DNA of 64,000 nucleotides, from positions 558,001 to 622,000 of the forward strand of contig NC_041010.1 in NCBI RefSeq assembly GCF_004193775.1, given 5' to 3'. Under the pieces are notes generated by a model. It saw only the letters and a list, made by a program, of their open reading frames with translations. It searched no databases and was not told the DNA's origin. Of this stretch, positions 13,001-31,100 are shown one piece after another. The translations under genes were made by a program, and so were the position numbers. This stretch comes from Glycine soja. Taxonomy: Eukaryota; Streptophyta; Magnoliopsida; Fabales; Fabaceae. Positions within the stretch are counted from its first letter, which is position 1. Each line of letters opens with the position of its first letter.

Positions 13001-14030
13001 CAATATATTTTTATTAGAAAAAAATCTATTTTAATTTAAGCATAATATTACTGCTGAGAGTCTGAATCAACATGTGCAGAGTTGTTAGCATACTTGTATT
13101 TTAACATTTTTTTAAAGTACCGTCATATTTATTTATTTTAACATTATAGTTTAAAAAAAACGAATTGTCAAACATAACAATAACCATGAACATCATTCAT
13201 TCGCTCCATTTTGCACTTTGTGGGTGACAAAGGCTAAAGACATATGCAAGGGATGACTGATTCATCCAGCATTTATGATGTTAAAGCTTTTGATTTTTGA
13301 AGAGAAAATGGGAGATCCTTCAAGTTATATATGGAATCAAGAGTGAGAAGTAACTGTTGTGTGAGATTCAGTTCTAGTGTTCTACGTACTTTATCCTTTC
13401 TCCAAGTAGAATGCAATATGAAGATCTGGTCTTGTTGAGATTCATCAAAATGAAAATATTGATGTTGCTAAATTGAAGGAAAGTAAAAAGAATTTGAAGC
13501 TACCCTTAAGAGGAAGGATAAAGAGACAAAATTAGAGGTAAACAATTTCTTGGGAAAGATTCATAGGAGGAATGATGACCATAAATTCAACAATCGTTGC
13601 TTGAAAACCACAAAAGAAATGGGTTGTATTTTTTTTCTTCTTCTATTGATGACAGCACATGGATTGTAATTGGTTTGTTATTTGTTGTTGCAATGAAAAT
13701 GTAATTGAGTTTGCTTATGTAACAGACCTTGGGTTTGATTTGAGATGTAACACTAAAATTCACCATTGGAAAAGGCCAAAATTCTTCAGTAATGGGCAAA
13801 AGCTAGCCAAATGCTATTCTAAATTATTACCATGCAAGTATGCAAAGGATTACTGATGGTTACAACTTTATCGGTAAATATCGTCGATGACTACGAAAAA
13901 GCTCTTGGTAATATCAAAAGAAGATCAAGACACTAATTATTCAAAAATAAGCAAAAAGAAAAGGAGAATTCACATTCCAAAACCTTAAGATTCCAAAATG
14001 AAATAACAACAGAAATACATGTATTGCTTT
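10080..14030. other. AT-rich intergenic DNA
   Basis: No gene is recognised on either strand. Short open frames (11772-12038 minus, 13587-13799 minus, 13659-13856 plus) have no recognisable motif. A three-fold catactc repeat lies at ~10508-10530. Confidence 0.4.
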
Positions 14031-14034
14031 CAAA

Positions 14035-14795
14035 CGAATTATCAAGAGCTAAGCACACTAAAAGAATTACGAAGGACTTGACTCATGGTAATTTATTGAA
14101 GGCTTAGCTCACCGTAAATTACTGATGTAACGCACAATAATTAAGCGTGAATGTGAAATCTTATATTAAATAGAAATGAACAAGTTGATAATATATAAGT
14201 TAAAAAGATTTATATAAATCTAGTTCTTTAAAATTTTAAACTAAAGTAAAATTTATTTGTGTGATTGACTTATGATTCATTGTTGAAAATTATACAAGTA
14301 TTTTTTTTTAATTATCTCCCTAAGTTTTCCAACAAGGTCTTAGTCCACTGTAATTTTCTCATTCTAGAAGTAAACTAAAGGAATTACCAAGAGTTTGCCT
14401 CTTTGTAAATTATTGAGGGCTTAACAAACTATGATTTTAAGAAATTACCAAGGGCTAAGCCTAATGTAATCAATCCTACCTTTTTGTGTGTCTAGAAGTC
14501 CACAAAAAGAATTGCAAGAACTTAGATCTCGGTAATTTACCCAAAGCATGGTCCATTGTAAGTTACCAAGGGTCTAGTCCACTGTATTTAAACAAATTAC
14601 AGATGGCTAAGCCTGCTATTAATTACCAAGAGTATAACCTACTGTAATTCAATGAATTACCAAAGACTTGACACACTATAACTTTTCCCTCGTCCTTTCT
14701 ATGTTTTGCATTCATGAAGAGCTACTGAGGATTTGACCCTAGGTAATATTAAGGTCTTAACCCATTGTAAATTAATGAGAGCTTAATCTTCACTA
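14035..14795. repeat. Degenerate interspersed repeat: aattaccaagggcttagtcc...ctgtaatt
   Basis: At least ten diverged copies of a ~40-60 bp theme occur here: aattaccaag(g/a)g, then (c)ttag/ctaag, then cc(c)a(c)tgtaatt. Examples are at ~14085, 14110, 14385, 14418, 14440, 14535, 14560, 14615 and 14655. The spacing is irregular, so this is an old expanded block, not a fresh satellite. Nothing coding was found in it. Confidence 0.55.
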
Positions 14796-14859
14796 ACATA
14801 TTTTTTTATATAGTCTTTAATAACATACTTACACAACAAAAATCAATTTAAAATAATAT

Positions 14860-15990
14860 TTATTGTCGATTAATTAACTCGTTGGCAAGTGTACTAATTT
14901 GTCACAAGTATTAAAGTACTCGAAAGTTCAAATATCGAATCCTCAAGAGTTTGTTTTGTATTTAAATTGATGTAAACCTAATTTAGAAGTAAGAGATAAG
15001 GAAATAAAATAATAAATAAAGAAAGATAAAAGATAAGATAAAGATTTGAAAGAAAAGATAAAAATAGAAGATAGAAAAGAGAAAAGATTTAAATTAAAAG
15101 ATGATAAAGATAAAGATAAAAAAAGATAAGATAAGTAAAAGATAAGAAAAAAAAAGAAATTAAGATAAAAATAAAGAAAGATAAATTCAGGATTTGATAA
15201 TGTTGGACCTAGTCTGCCTTATTTGCCTAAGATGGATTATTTTAGATTTTTCTTATCAATTTGGTGAATTTTTTTCCTACCCACATCTATTAGAATACTT
15301 GCCCTTGATGTATCACGATGACAAGTCTATCTTATCTATCTTTCTCCCAAATGTCTTTGCAAAAACTCAATAGATAAAATGCATAAAGTTCTAATTCTAA
15401 ATGTTTGCTTTGATGCATGGGTATAATGCAATCACTCTATATTTAGTAATGATTTTATTAAGATATCCTTTCCTTTTAGTTCTATTAGAAATTACCCTCT
15501 CGCAAGCGATTAATTCCTAAAATAGATGCATGCAAAACATTTATTGTTTTCTATTAAGGGTTTAACTTCTCATAACCATAAGGGGCCTTACACTTGAAAA
15601 CTTGAAAATGGGTTTAGAAAATGATGGAAGAGAAGTGATGGAAAAAGAAAGATGTCCCCTATTAAAGACACCCAAGCTTAACATATATTCATGAGGGAGT
15701 TCTGAGTCTTCGAGGTGGTGTGTTTTCTCCCCTTCACTCTCTTTTTATAGTTGTTGGAGTGGACTTAGTCTGATACAAAAAATCTTTCTTATTCATATTT
15801 TTTTTATATTTTCTAGATCTTTTTCGCTTTTAATTCCTCTTTTTTATATCTGTAAGTCATAAATAAGAAAAATATCAAATTCTTATCATTTAAGCAAAAA
15901 ATAACTGCTAAATAAATATTTTTAAAGATATTTTCAATATATTTTTATTATAAAAAATAACTCATATTTAACTGTTATCAATAACATCAT
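14860..15990. mobile_element. LTR-like block, possible solo LTR remnant
   Basis: From ~14865 the sequence (tgtcgattaattaactcg, then ggcaagtgtactaatttgtc and a caaatatcgaatcctcaagag phrase) resembles the 5' part of LTRs I associate with legume retroelements. It is followed by a low-complexity AAGATAA-rich tract (~14995-15190) and unique-looking sequence to about 15990. I could not confirm TG...CA termini or a 5-bp target duplication, and no gag-pol frame adjoins it. The borders and the assignment are therefore tentative. Confidence 0.35.
14995..15190. repeat. Low-complexity purine-rich AAGATAA tract
   Basis: Irregular repeats of aaagataaa, aagataag and gaaagataaa run for nearly 200 bases on the plus strand. 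Confidence 0.8.
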
Positions 15991-16950
15991 TAAAGTCTAA
16001 GGCTCTAATCTATCTGAAATTTGACAACATTATACCGAGGGTTAACTTTCTCAATAGGATAAATTTACAGCAAGAAAAATAATTGAAGCAATTATTGAAG
16101 ACATGACGTTCTTCGATAAAAAGCTCTTTGTAATAGGATAAATTTTGTATTGTAATTACTAATTAGCTTTGTTTATATGATAGGTTTTTTGGCCCCTTGT
16201 TAATGTAATTGGATTTGATTTAAGGTTTTTTGTTACCTCTGTTTTGGATTCTTAAAACCATCATCAAAACATCTATTATAGGAATAAATACTAGAAATTG
16301 TAAACTGATTATTTAAAAGAAGGTCAAATGATTTGAGTCTGCCATAACACAAAGATACATAATCAGTCCAAAACAAAAAGCATCAATAGATACAACTTAC
16401 AAGTCAAGAACCACCAAACTTCAAAACAAAAACCAGTAAAACTTGCATCGATCTATCCTTTCTCATTTACTTCGAAATTTGGTTTTTTATGCACAATGAT
16501 GCAAAACTTTTTGATGTGATAGGAACATCAAAAGTTCTCCCGAGGGGGGGGGGGGGGAGAGAGAGGGATGGATTATCACAGTTGTCAGACGAGGATGTCC
16601 CATAACGTGGTAAGTGGAACAGTCCAAAAAGCACAAATAAGTAAGCATGGCATGTGAAACAACAAGGTTTGCATGCATATAGAAGCACTCCTCAAGACCA
16701 AAAGATAAACCATGGCATGCTGTGTCTTGGAGAGAAAAAACCCGTCCTTTTCAGTTTCACACATTCAAAGCTAGAGTAACTCAGTCAATGCAAACACATC
16801 ACTCAAGATACAAATTTGGTGCAAAAGGAAAAGAAAGATAACAATAATCGAAACAGAAAACATCAATAAGAATTGAATGCTTGTGCTCATTTTATTACCT
16901 TCCAAATCACCTCAATTAGTCATCATACATAGGACATAACATATAGTCAT
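15991..16950. other. Intergenic DNA with a poly-G/GA tract
   Basis: No gene is seen. A 14-base G run (16544-16557) continues into gagagagaggg. Open frames on the minus strand here owe their Pro/Ser-rich translations to this tract. Confidence 0.5.
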
Positions 16951-16954
16951 ATAC

Positions 16955-17935
16955 CATATCCCCACCACCGTAAGTGTGTATCAACAACTGGTGTATGAGT
17001 TATTTCAGCTTCTAGAGGTTTTGAGTTCGCGTTTTGAGTATGTATGCAACTGTATTAAATACTCGGAGAGAAAAATTTTTATTGCCCACAATGATTCTAC
17101 CCATTTCGAACAAGATTACCGAGACAAATAAAAATACCATACCCAAAAAAGCTTATAGTGTTATGGACCCAACCCTACCCCATGTTGGTGAGACATAAAA
17201 TAAGTCATGTGCATGGTTCAATAAAGTCCAATACACATTTATGAGTCACAATTCACGAAACCTTTCAATTTGTTTAAGTTAATTAGACATGGTTACCTAG
17301 TCATGGTATTGAATCAGTATTCTCCGTGGCTGTATCTGCATGGATGAATATGTGTGAGAGGAAAGAAAGCGAGTGATGTTTTTTCATGTACATTTAAATA
17401 TTTACTACGAACCAAATTCATAAAGCGTCAATTGATTTGTCACAGACACAGCCAGCAACAAAAAATCCTTCCCCTTAAGCCCACCAGGTTTGATCGTCAA
17501 CGTCTTACTAGCTGTATTGTGTAGTCACCCCAAAAAGTAGAAACCAATGTTTGATAATGTAATCATATAATTCGTTGAATCTTATGATTCCAACCACCTT
17601 AATATATATCTTTCACGTAACCTTCTATAGTATGCCACTTGGGCTTATCTCCAATTATCAAGATGAATGTTTTATATATGTAGATTTTAGTCGAGCATTT
17701 ACGTTCAGAATTTATAGCAGACACAATTTCTGATTTTTTTTTAACAACCATACAATATAAAAATCAAAAGATAGGAGCACGATTTGTTCAAGATTTTTCT
17801 GTGATGAGTGTAAGTATGTAAGGATACAAAATGGTCTACTTGTTTAATCACTTGAGTAATCGAATTTAGTTGTGTTAAATATGAAGAGAGACAACTTTAT
17901 GCTGCCTTATCCAATTCGAACAAAATTACTTCTAA
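16955..17935. repeat. Two diverged copies of a SINE-like or other dispersed repeat
   Basis: Copy 1 (~17010-17120) contains gtattaaatactcggagaga, then attgcccacaatgattctac and cgaacaagattac. Copy 2 (~17805-17935) contains gtgttaaatatgaagagaga, then tgctgccttatcc and cgaacaaaattac. The order is conserved and the divergence high. No clear pol III box A/box B pair was found, so SINE is only one explanation. Confidence 0.35.
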
Positions 17936-17939
17936 TGAA

Positions 17940-19175
17940 AATTCATGTAGTCTGTAAAAAAAAAGATTAATTTTCAAATTATTATTTCTCTTATGCATCT
18001 TCTCCCTTGTTATACCAACACTGATTGACATGAACGGTAACAGTTTCTAGGATTTGAATCATGACCTATGATATGAAATAAATATGTTGAGAGGGAAATA
18101 CTACATGCACTTAGAGTCCTCAACAAATGTTAATCATTGCTTCCAATGATGAATTATTTTATACTATCCAGATAAGCAAAAGAAAAAAAAATCCTCTCCC
18201 TTGTTATTGCAGAGTGCAAGTCTGGTTTTTAAGACCTAGAAATGGAAAGAATAACTATGTATGGTTTTAATTCATTATTAATAATTATTATTATGATTTA
18301 AATTATTTAATAATAATTTAAATTTATTTTTATTATATTATAAAAAACGAGTGTATTATGATTACATACCAGTCAATTACATCTTAAAATGTGACTCTTT
18401 TGTGTGAATATATAATTGACACATTATTTTTAGCTTAATTGAGTTCGAATCTTAAAATATATAATCAAGTTAAATGAATATTTAGAGAAAGAGTTTATCC
18501 CCTATAATTAAGTTAAAAATAAAAACTGCCTCTTACAAATTTCTCCTGCCGTTAAAGTTGAGTCAAAATCATATAAACATTCACATGATTAAATTTAATT
18601 ATCATGCCAACAGACTATGGCACCGGTAGGCAATCACCAGACTATACATATTTTTTTAATCAAACATTAGACTAGGTTTGATTTTAACATTTTGCAAAAT
18701 ACTTATTTTCTTTACCGAGATTCTCTATGGTTAATCATCAAGCATGGAAAGAGTGAGCAAAGACCAATTAAGGAGACACATGTTATTCACAAGCTTAGAA
18801 AATTGGTTCAAACTTTGGTATAGCGGACTTACATGTAATTGCTTTGGTCTTGGTGGGAGAGACTTGAGAGGATTTAGATTCGCGAGACATATGGTTTTGA
18901 TCCTATCATGTAATGGTGGGTACCCCTTAATAAAGTTTCAACCCTATCCCGTTAACATGACTACAAAAAGTAAGGAGAAAAAATCAATAAACTGAAACAC
19001 ATTTATCATGTATCACCGATTCAAATACTTAAAACGTCATCTACTTGGAGGCAATAGTGTCGAAATTTTGATGTTCCACCATGTTAGCTTTTCTCTTATT
19101 CCTACCCTAGTATTTGCCCCTTATATTTAAGTCAATAAAAAACTGAAACAATGCGTAAATTACAAGTGTTCTAAC
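17940..19175. other. AT-rich intergenic DNA
   Basis: No gene is recognised. An 83-codon frame at 18744-18995 (+) has no recognisable domain. Confidence 0.4.
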
Positions 19176-19179
19176 TCGT

Positions 19180-19290
19180 TACTGACAAGACCGTTCATCT
19201 ACCTTTGGTGACAAGACCGTTCATCTACCTTTGGTGGCTGGCTCATTACTCACTAGACTGTTCATCTATCTTTGGTGGACTGCTCAACTT
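19180..19290. repeat. Short tandem repeat, unit tgacaagaccgttcatctac + ctttgg
   Basis: Two nearly perfect copies of a ~26-bp unit (tgacaagaccgttcatctac followed by ctttggtg) stand in tandem at ~19182-19234. A third, diverged copy (cactagactgttcatctatc + tttggtgg) follows at ~19251-19280. Confidence 0.8.
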
Positions 19291-19817
19291 GAAATTCCTC
19301 TATCAGGATCTCAAAACTCTTAATTGGCCCAAGAGTTCTAGAGGAATGAGACAATATTTGATTACAGAAAATTGATCAAAGTGATTTGAACACCGGCAAA
19401 GAAAATCACTTAAAGCACTAGTTAAAAGAATAAATTGCATGATTGTTAAGAACTTCGGAAGAAATTATCAAGAGATCTCATAGTAAATAGTATTCTTGAA
19501 ATTTTGGTCTTTATTCAAACTCAATTGCATTAATGCAATCTACGTAGCTATCCAATGTAACTGACCTCATTGGGATAAAGCTTTTAGTTACTTGTATAAT
19601 AGGCAAAATCGGAATGATTGTCATGAAAATAAATTGCCGATGTTGTATGCAACTTTTGAGTTGACCAATTCATACTCATCAACCAACTCAAGAATCATTA
19701 ACTGATTAATTTCACAAGTAAACTCAAACACTAGACAGTAACAGATCAAATATATATTGAAAGATCCCAAAAAACAATATGAATTGCCACCGTCAAAACA
19801 AGGACCTCATATTATGC

Positions 19818-26026
<6,209 letters not shown>

Positions 26027-26029
26027 TTG

Positions 26030-26160
26030 GTTGCAGAGAGAGAGAGAGAGAGTGAAGGGAAGTAGTGTAGTGGTAGAAGCGTGAATCTAGAAATGTGTTT
26101 GGTGTGTGTCAAATAGCGGAGAAGTAGGTTTGAAAAGGGCATATAAAAGGACTTGAATAT
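26030..26160 (-). promoter_or_regulatory. Probable 5' UTR and core promoter of PFPB
   Basis: Just upstream of the start codon the minus strand has a CT repeat (26035-26052), a pyrimidine patch common in plant 5' UTRs. A ttttatatg TATA-like sequence lies at ~26138-26146, about 115 bases upstream of the ATG. The transcription start is not visible from sequence. Confidence 0.45.
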
Positions 26161-26164
26161 ACCG

Positions 26165-27400
26165 ATCCGCCGCTTTCGTACTTACTAGCTACTACACTGT
26201 CGTTGTGCCAGCATGTAGAAAAAACCTCAGTTAATTTCGGACACACTATTTTAAAATTTTGTTTAATGATTTAGCATTATGGAAACTTTATACTCTTACA
26301 ATTATTTCAAAAAAATTTATAAATATCACTAATAAATTGCATTTTTAATAAAATATACTTACTGATAAAATAAAATTAATGTATTTAAAACTAAAGAAGG
26401 TGTTACACTACTTACTAGTATTATTAATTCAGCAAGAAAAAAAAATACTTACTATTATTATTTTAAATTAGTTTTAGAATATTTAATTTTAACTCTTCTT
26501 AAAATATTTTTTTACTAATTTTCATATTTCTTTCGAACGGTAAATATTAAATGCATGTTTTATATTTTAAAACAATAAATATTTTTTTTTGTTTAATAAT
26601 TTCTTCATGGTAATATTTTTTTATGAGGATACAATATACCTCTTAATTTTATTTGACTTTTAAATAATCGCACTGTCATTCCAAAGACAAAACTCCGAAA
26701 GGGTCTTTTCCATGATGAAAAAAGGGAAATATTTTTTGTTGTAAAAGTGCTTTTCGTTAAATTAAAAAATTTCAAAGCATTTTTTTCCATAGTTGACTCT
26801 ATCATGCCTTGATAGTTGGGTGAACTTATTGGCCCTATTGGCCATTTTATATGTATCCACATGGGTCATATCTTAATGGGTTAGGGTTAACTTATTTGAC
26901 AATTCTAATTTGAAGATGGTCCTTAGTAAAGAAGTTAATAACAAAATATGTACAAGCTTAGTAATTAGAGTTTTTTTTTTTCATTTTGTAAGCTTTTTTT
27001 AAAGAAATTTGTATAAAATTATTTGGCCAAGCTTCTCCTTAGAAAAAAAAGTTATCAAACACTGCCTTAATTAATTAATTAATAACTTATTAAAAAGGGG
27101 ATAAAGATCCTGGCAGATTATTATAGCTGCACATCGTGCCATTTAAGTCCAATAGCTTAAAAACTTTGATATGTACAATAAGTTTTGCTTCTATTCATAT
27201 GAAATAAAATTTTGTTGAGAAACGATCCTCATCCGAAATGGTCTTCCGTTTTTGGGTAAGCAGCACCCTTCACACCCAATTCAAAGATCTCACCTAACTT
27301 TGAGGATTTGAGTGATTGAAAGATGACACCAACTTTGGTGGACCTGTCACGTATGAATTGGTGGACCTGTTTGGTTTCACATTGCAATACAAAAAATTAC
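26165..27400. other. AT-rich intergenic DNA between PFPB and the coiled-coil gene
   Basis: No gene is seen. A short repeated phrase, ttggtggacctgt, occurs twice at ~27334-27370, just before the LINE relic. Confidence 0.4.
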
Positions 27401-27409
27401 AAATAACGT

Positions 27410-27690
27410 GCGTTATGTGTGAAGTTACTGGCTGACAGCATGTTTGCGCAGTCAATATTATACTTGGTGTTGATTGATTACTTTTGGATTTACAAGTTAG
27501 GCTTTGACAATTGTAATATATTTTTGTTCACCTTTACTAGAAGGGAAGGTAATCGGGTAGCACATGAGTTGGTTTCTTTATCTTTTATTGCTAATGAAAA
27601 TTACTAGCTGGATGAAGTTCCATATCAGTTGTAACTCATAGTAGCACAAGATGTAATGGATTCTGCTTCTGTTATGGAATGATAAGCCAT
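27410..27690 (+). pseudogene. LINE relic: 3' end with RNase H-like C-terminus
   Basis: The frame starting near 27419 includes FTRREGNRVAHELVSLSF, a hallmark of the RNase H-like domain at the C-terminus of plant LINE (and LINE-derived) reverse transcriptase proteins. After an in-frame stop at 27605 the same frame continues LDEVPYQL, which matches the W(L/M)xEVPxxL end of that domain. The upstream reverse transcriptase is missing and an A-rich end (taaaaaaaa) follows near 27700. The piece is 5'-truncated and dead. Confidence 0.65.
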
Positions 27691-28165
27691 ATTTTACATA
27701 AAAAAAAATTCAATCTAACCAAAAAAAATAATTCAAATGCTAATACATAGTAAACGAAAGCATTATCATTCTTTAAGAAAATATCGATTTAGATATGAAA
27801 CCAGCTAATAAACTAAGAACATGTGAAAACTCAAACATTAAATAAACGTACAGGGCCTAATTATTAAGTCTTCGACTTAAGCATAACCGATTTATTTTTG
27901 GCTTTTCACTCCTTTCCAAAAGGGTGACTTTGAAATTGGATTTTGGAATACCTCGGGCCATTTTGTGCACCCTCTCATCCCACGGATAGTGTGTGATGGG
28001 TTCATGTCATTGTACGTAGAGATTCCTTGTTCCAGGGCCTCTTCACTTTATAATGTAATAGTTATATAGTAGTAGGTATTTTTTTTGTCAACATAGATGA
28101 ATTTCTTGTCCATACATGAGACATTTTTATTTTATAAAAACTAATAACAAATATTTTTTTAAAAT

Positions 28166-31100
28166 TTAAAGCTTGAGTTTTAGTTGTTTTATCTTTAGGT
28201 GGGTCTTGTCTTGCTCTTCCGTGTGTTTGAAGCTACCTTCAACAGAACTTTGACATTGAACTGAGCTTGTTGGAAGTCTTTGGTTACACTCCTTTTGTTT
28301 GTGCCAACCATCATCACCTAGCCTTCTATCCTGTGAAGATTTTGTAGAAGAAATCGTTCTTCCACCATTGGGGCATGACCTTATTAGCTGTTTAGAGGTA
28401 AGACAAACTTTACTACTCTTCAAAGGTTCCAAACATGCCTTTTCACTACATTCTGCTTCACTACCTAATAACATATCCTTGTCTTGGTTAACATTAACAG
28501 AATAGGTGTCTGTGTCTCCTCTTTGTGGCATTGAATTAAACTTCTGATCCTCAAGATAACCATTATTATTTAGTTCTAATTCAATATAATAATCACTGGA
28601 GGGACTGTTGTGATGCAATATAGGGCTTTTATTCAACTCCTCTTCTGTGTTTTCTTTTCTTAGCTCTTCAGAAGTGGAAACTGCATCATCAGATGACTTT
28701 GAGAAATCATATGAAAGCTCCACAATGCGTTTAATATTTACTGATTCAACTGCCTGTTTGATCAACTCTACGTCCTCTAGTTCAGTGGTGTCTAGTTCGG
28801 CACCCCTTGATCTCAAGAACACTTGGAGAAAAGCAATCAACTGGACCATCTGATTGTATTTATCTTCAAGTACAAACTGTGCATCGGCTAGCTTCATTTG
28901 CATGCGTTCTTCGCGCCATAGCTCAGTCATTTCCATCATCTCCCTCTCTTCTTCCACCACCTTGCAAATTTTCACGGAATCTCTTAGCAACATCTCAAGC
29001 TTAGCCGTGTCTTCCCTTACTTTCATGGCTAATTCATTACACACTTCCTCTATCACTTTTCTTTCTCTCTTTTCTTTCTTGTAGTTAGTCATGTACTGCT
29101 TTGCAGAAGTCTTGGTTTTAGCCAATTCGTGTACCAATTTGGTATTGAATAACTCCATCCTTTCTCTACTTCTTTTTTCCCTTGCCAACTTGTCCTTTAT
29201 GTTATCAAACGTTGTTTCAATCTTGTGGCATTCTCTACACTTCCGGAGGACCTTTTTGTCTTCAAGATTCTGCAAAAATTGTTCCCCTCTTTTCCTAGAG
29301 GATTTCTGTGTGGCCTTGAGTTCATTGATGGACCTCTGAGCTCGTAAGAGTTCTAGCAAATTAGTGACACCAAAGTAACAGTCACCTACAATTTGTTTTT
29401 TTTCAAGATGCTTCATGGAATAAAGCATAGTAAACTTGTTGAATGCTTCATTATTAAGGGCAGGGTTCCATTTTGTTGCCTCTTCCTTTGAACAATATTT
29501 GAGACATGGCGTCGAAGATTCAAGCTGAGAAAAAAAAGAAAGTAAATCACTACCTAGAATATAGATTGGATTGTTGGATCTGATTTTTTTTTTTCAGGAG
29601 GAGGAACATATATATCATGTATATTTAAGCTTCATTCCGTCTTTTGGTTAACTTAATAAATTTTAATTTAATATAATACTTTTTAGTACGAAAAGTAATA
29701 GACGAATGATATACGAAACAGTCACCATGTTTTTGCCTCAAACACCATTCAGGACTCATTAGAAATAGAGATTTTCAATAATTAATATCAAAGAAATCTA
29801 ATGATATTGGTGTACAATTATTTTTCGGGTGAATAGTTGAATAAATTTAGATGCATTAAAAAAGAGGGGAAGGGAAAAGATAATTATATTAAATTCATTC
29901 AACTATTAGTAAAAAAACAGTAGGTACTCTTAATTTTCTGAGGGTACGACAAAATTTATTTTAAAAATATACTTTATTTTTATAACTTTTTGAAAACGTA
30001 AAAAAATAGAATTTAAATAGGAACGAATTTTTAAAAATATCATGATACTTTAAGGGATAAAAAAACATTTTTTTTATAACAGTCATGCATGGACCAATTG
30101 TTCAAATTAATACGATTGTTTTTGTTTCATAAATTAACTGGAGTATAATAGAAATAGTTAGAACTTTTCCCCAGATGTCAAAGCTTACATTCACATGTCG
30201 AATTTGACTCCGTTAGACTTCATCACCCCTAAAAGCTTAAATACACTCTATATGAATAGATAATAGAGGCGAATACATAATCTAAGGTGACTAAAAGTCT
30301 AAAACGGCTTTCCAGTCTCAAATAGCTGATCCATGTAAAATAATCATAAGCATATATGTAACTCATACCTCAGAGCGAAGTCCATTTCCTGAACGCAAGA
30401 TGGTTATTGGCTTCATTTGCTGATCTTTACTATTGTGACGATGAGGCAACGTGATCTTTACATTCCCGTTAGCAAGCATTCGCGAGGATGACATGAGAAA
30501 ATGAAAACGGGGAAAGCGAGAGAGAAAATCAATAAACCTCCCAAATTAGTATTTTAAGATTTTTTTATTGATAAGAATGAAAGACATATATAAAAAAATT
30601 TATAATAAGTTTCACCACATCAAAAGGTAAAAAAAATAAAAATAGAATACCAAATCTGATGAGATACTGAGTAGGAAAAAAATATATAAGCTGAAATGCT
30701 GAATCATCTATACATGCCCAAGGAATATTGTTGGTGGGTTGGGATTCAAGTGGTGCTGCCCAGAGATCCTAGGAAACACTTCTTGCAATGTTGTGGAAAG
30801 GAAAGTACTAAAGCATGGTGGTTTGCTGCTGTTTGGTCTTTATGGTGGCATAAAAATGATATTATCTATAGAAATGAAGTAGCAAATTAACAGTTAATAT
30901 GTGCTTGACCACTTGATTAAATTTAATTTATATCTTGGCCCTTTTTGAGTGATCAAGGTATGAAGTGCTTATAGAGTAGGCAGAACTTATGTATATATAA
31001 ATCTGAGTGACAGGTATTAGATGTTCCATAAATGGGTTGGAGTACATCTTATCTATTTTATATTTTTTTGGCCGAAAAAAATTATACATACGTGCCCAAT

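Noticed and set aside
13659..13856. Possible retroelement zinc-knuckle (Cys-rich frame DCNWFVICCCNEN)
   Set aside because: The Cys spacing does not fit CCHC, and no gag or protease motif is found around it.
28299..29339. Several 65-82 codon plus-strand frames
   Set aside because: Antisense shadows of exon 3 of the coiled-coil gene.
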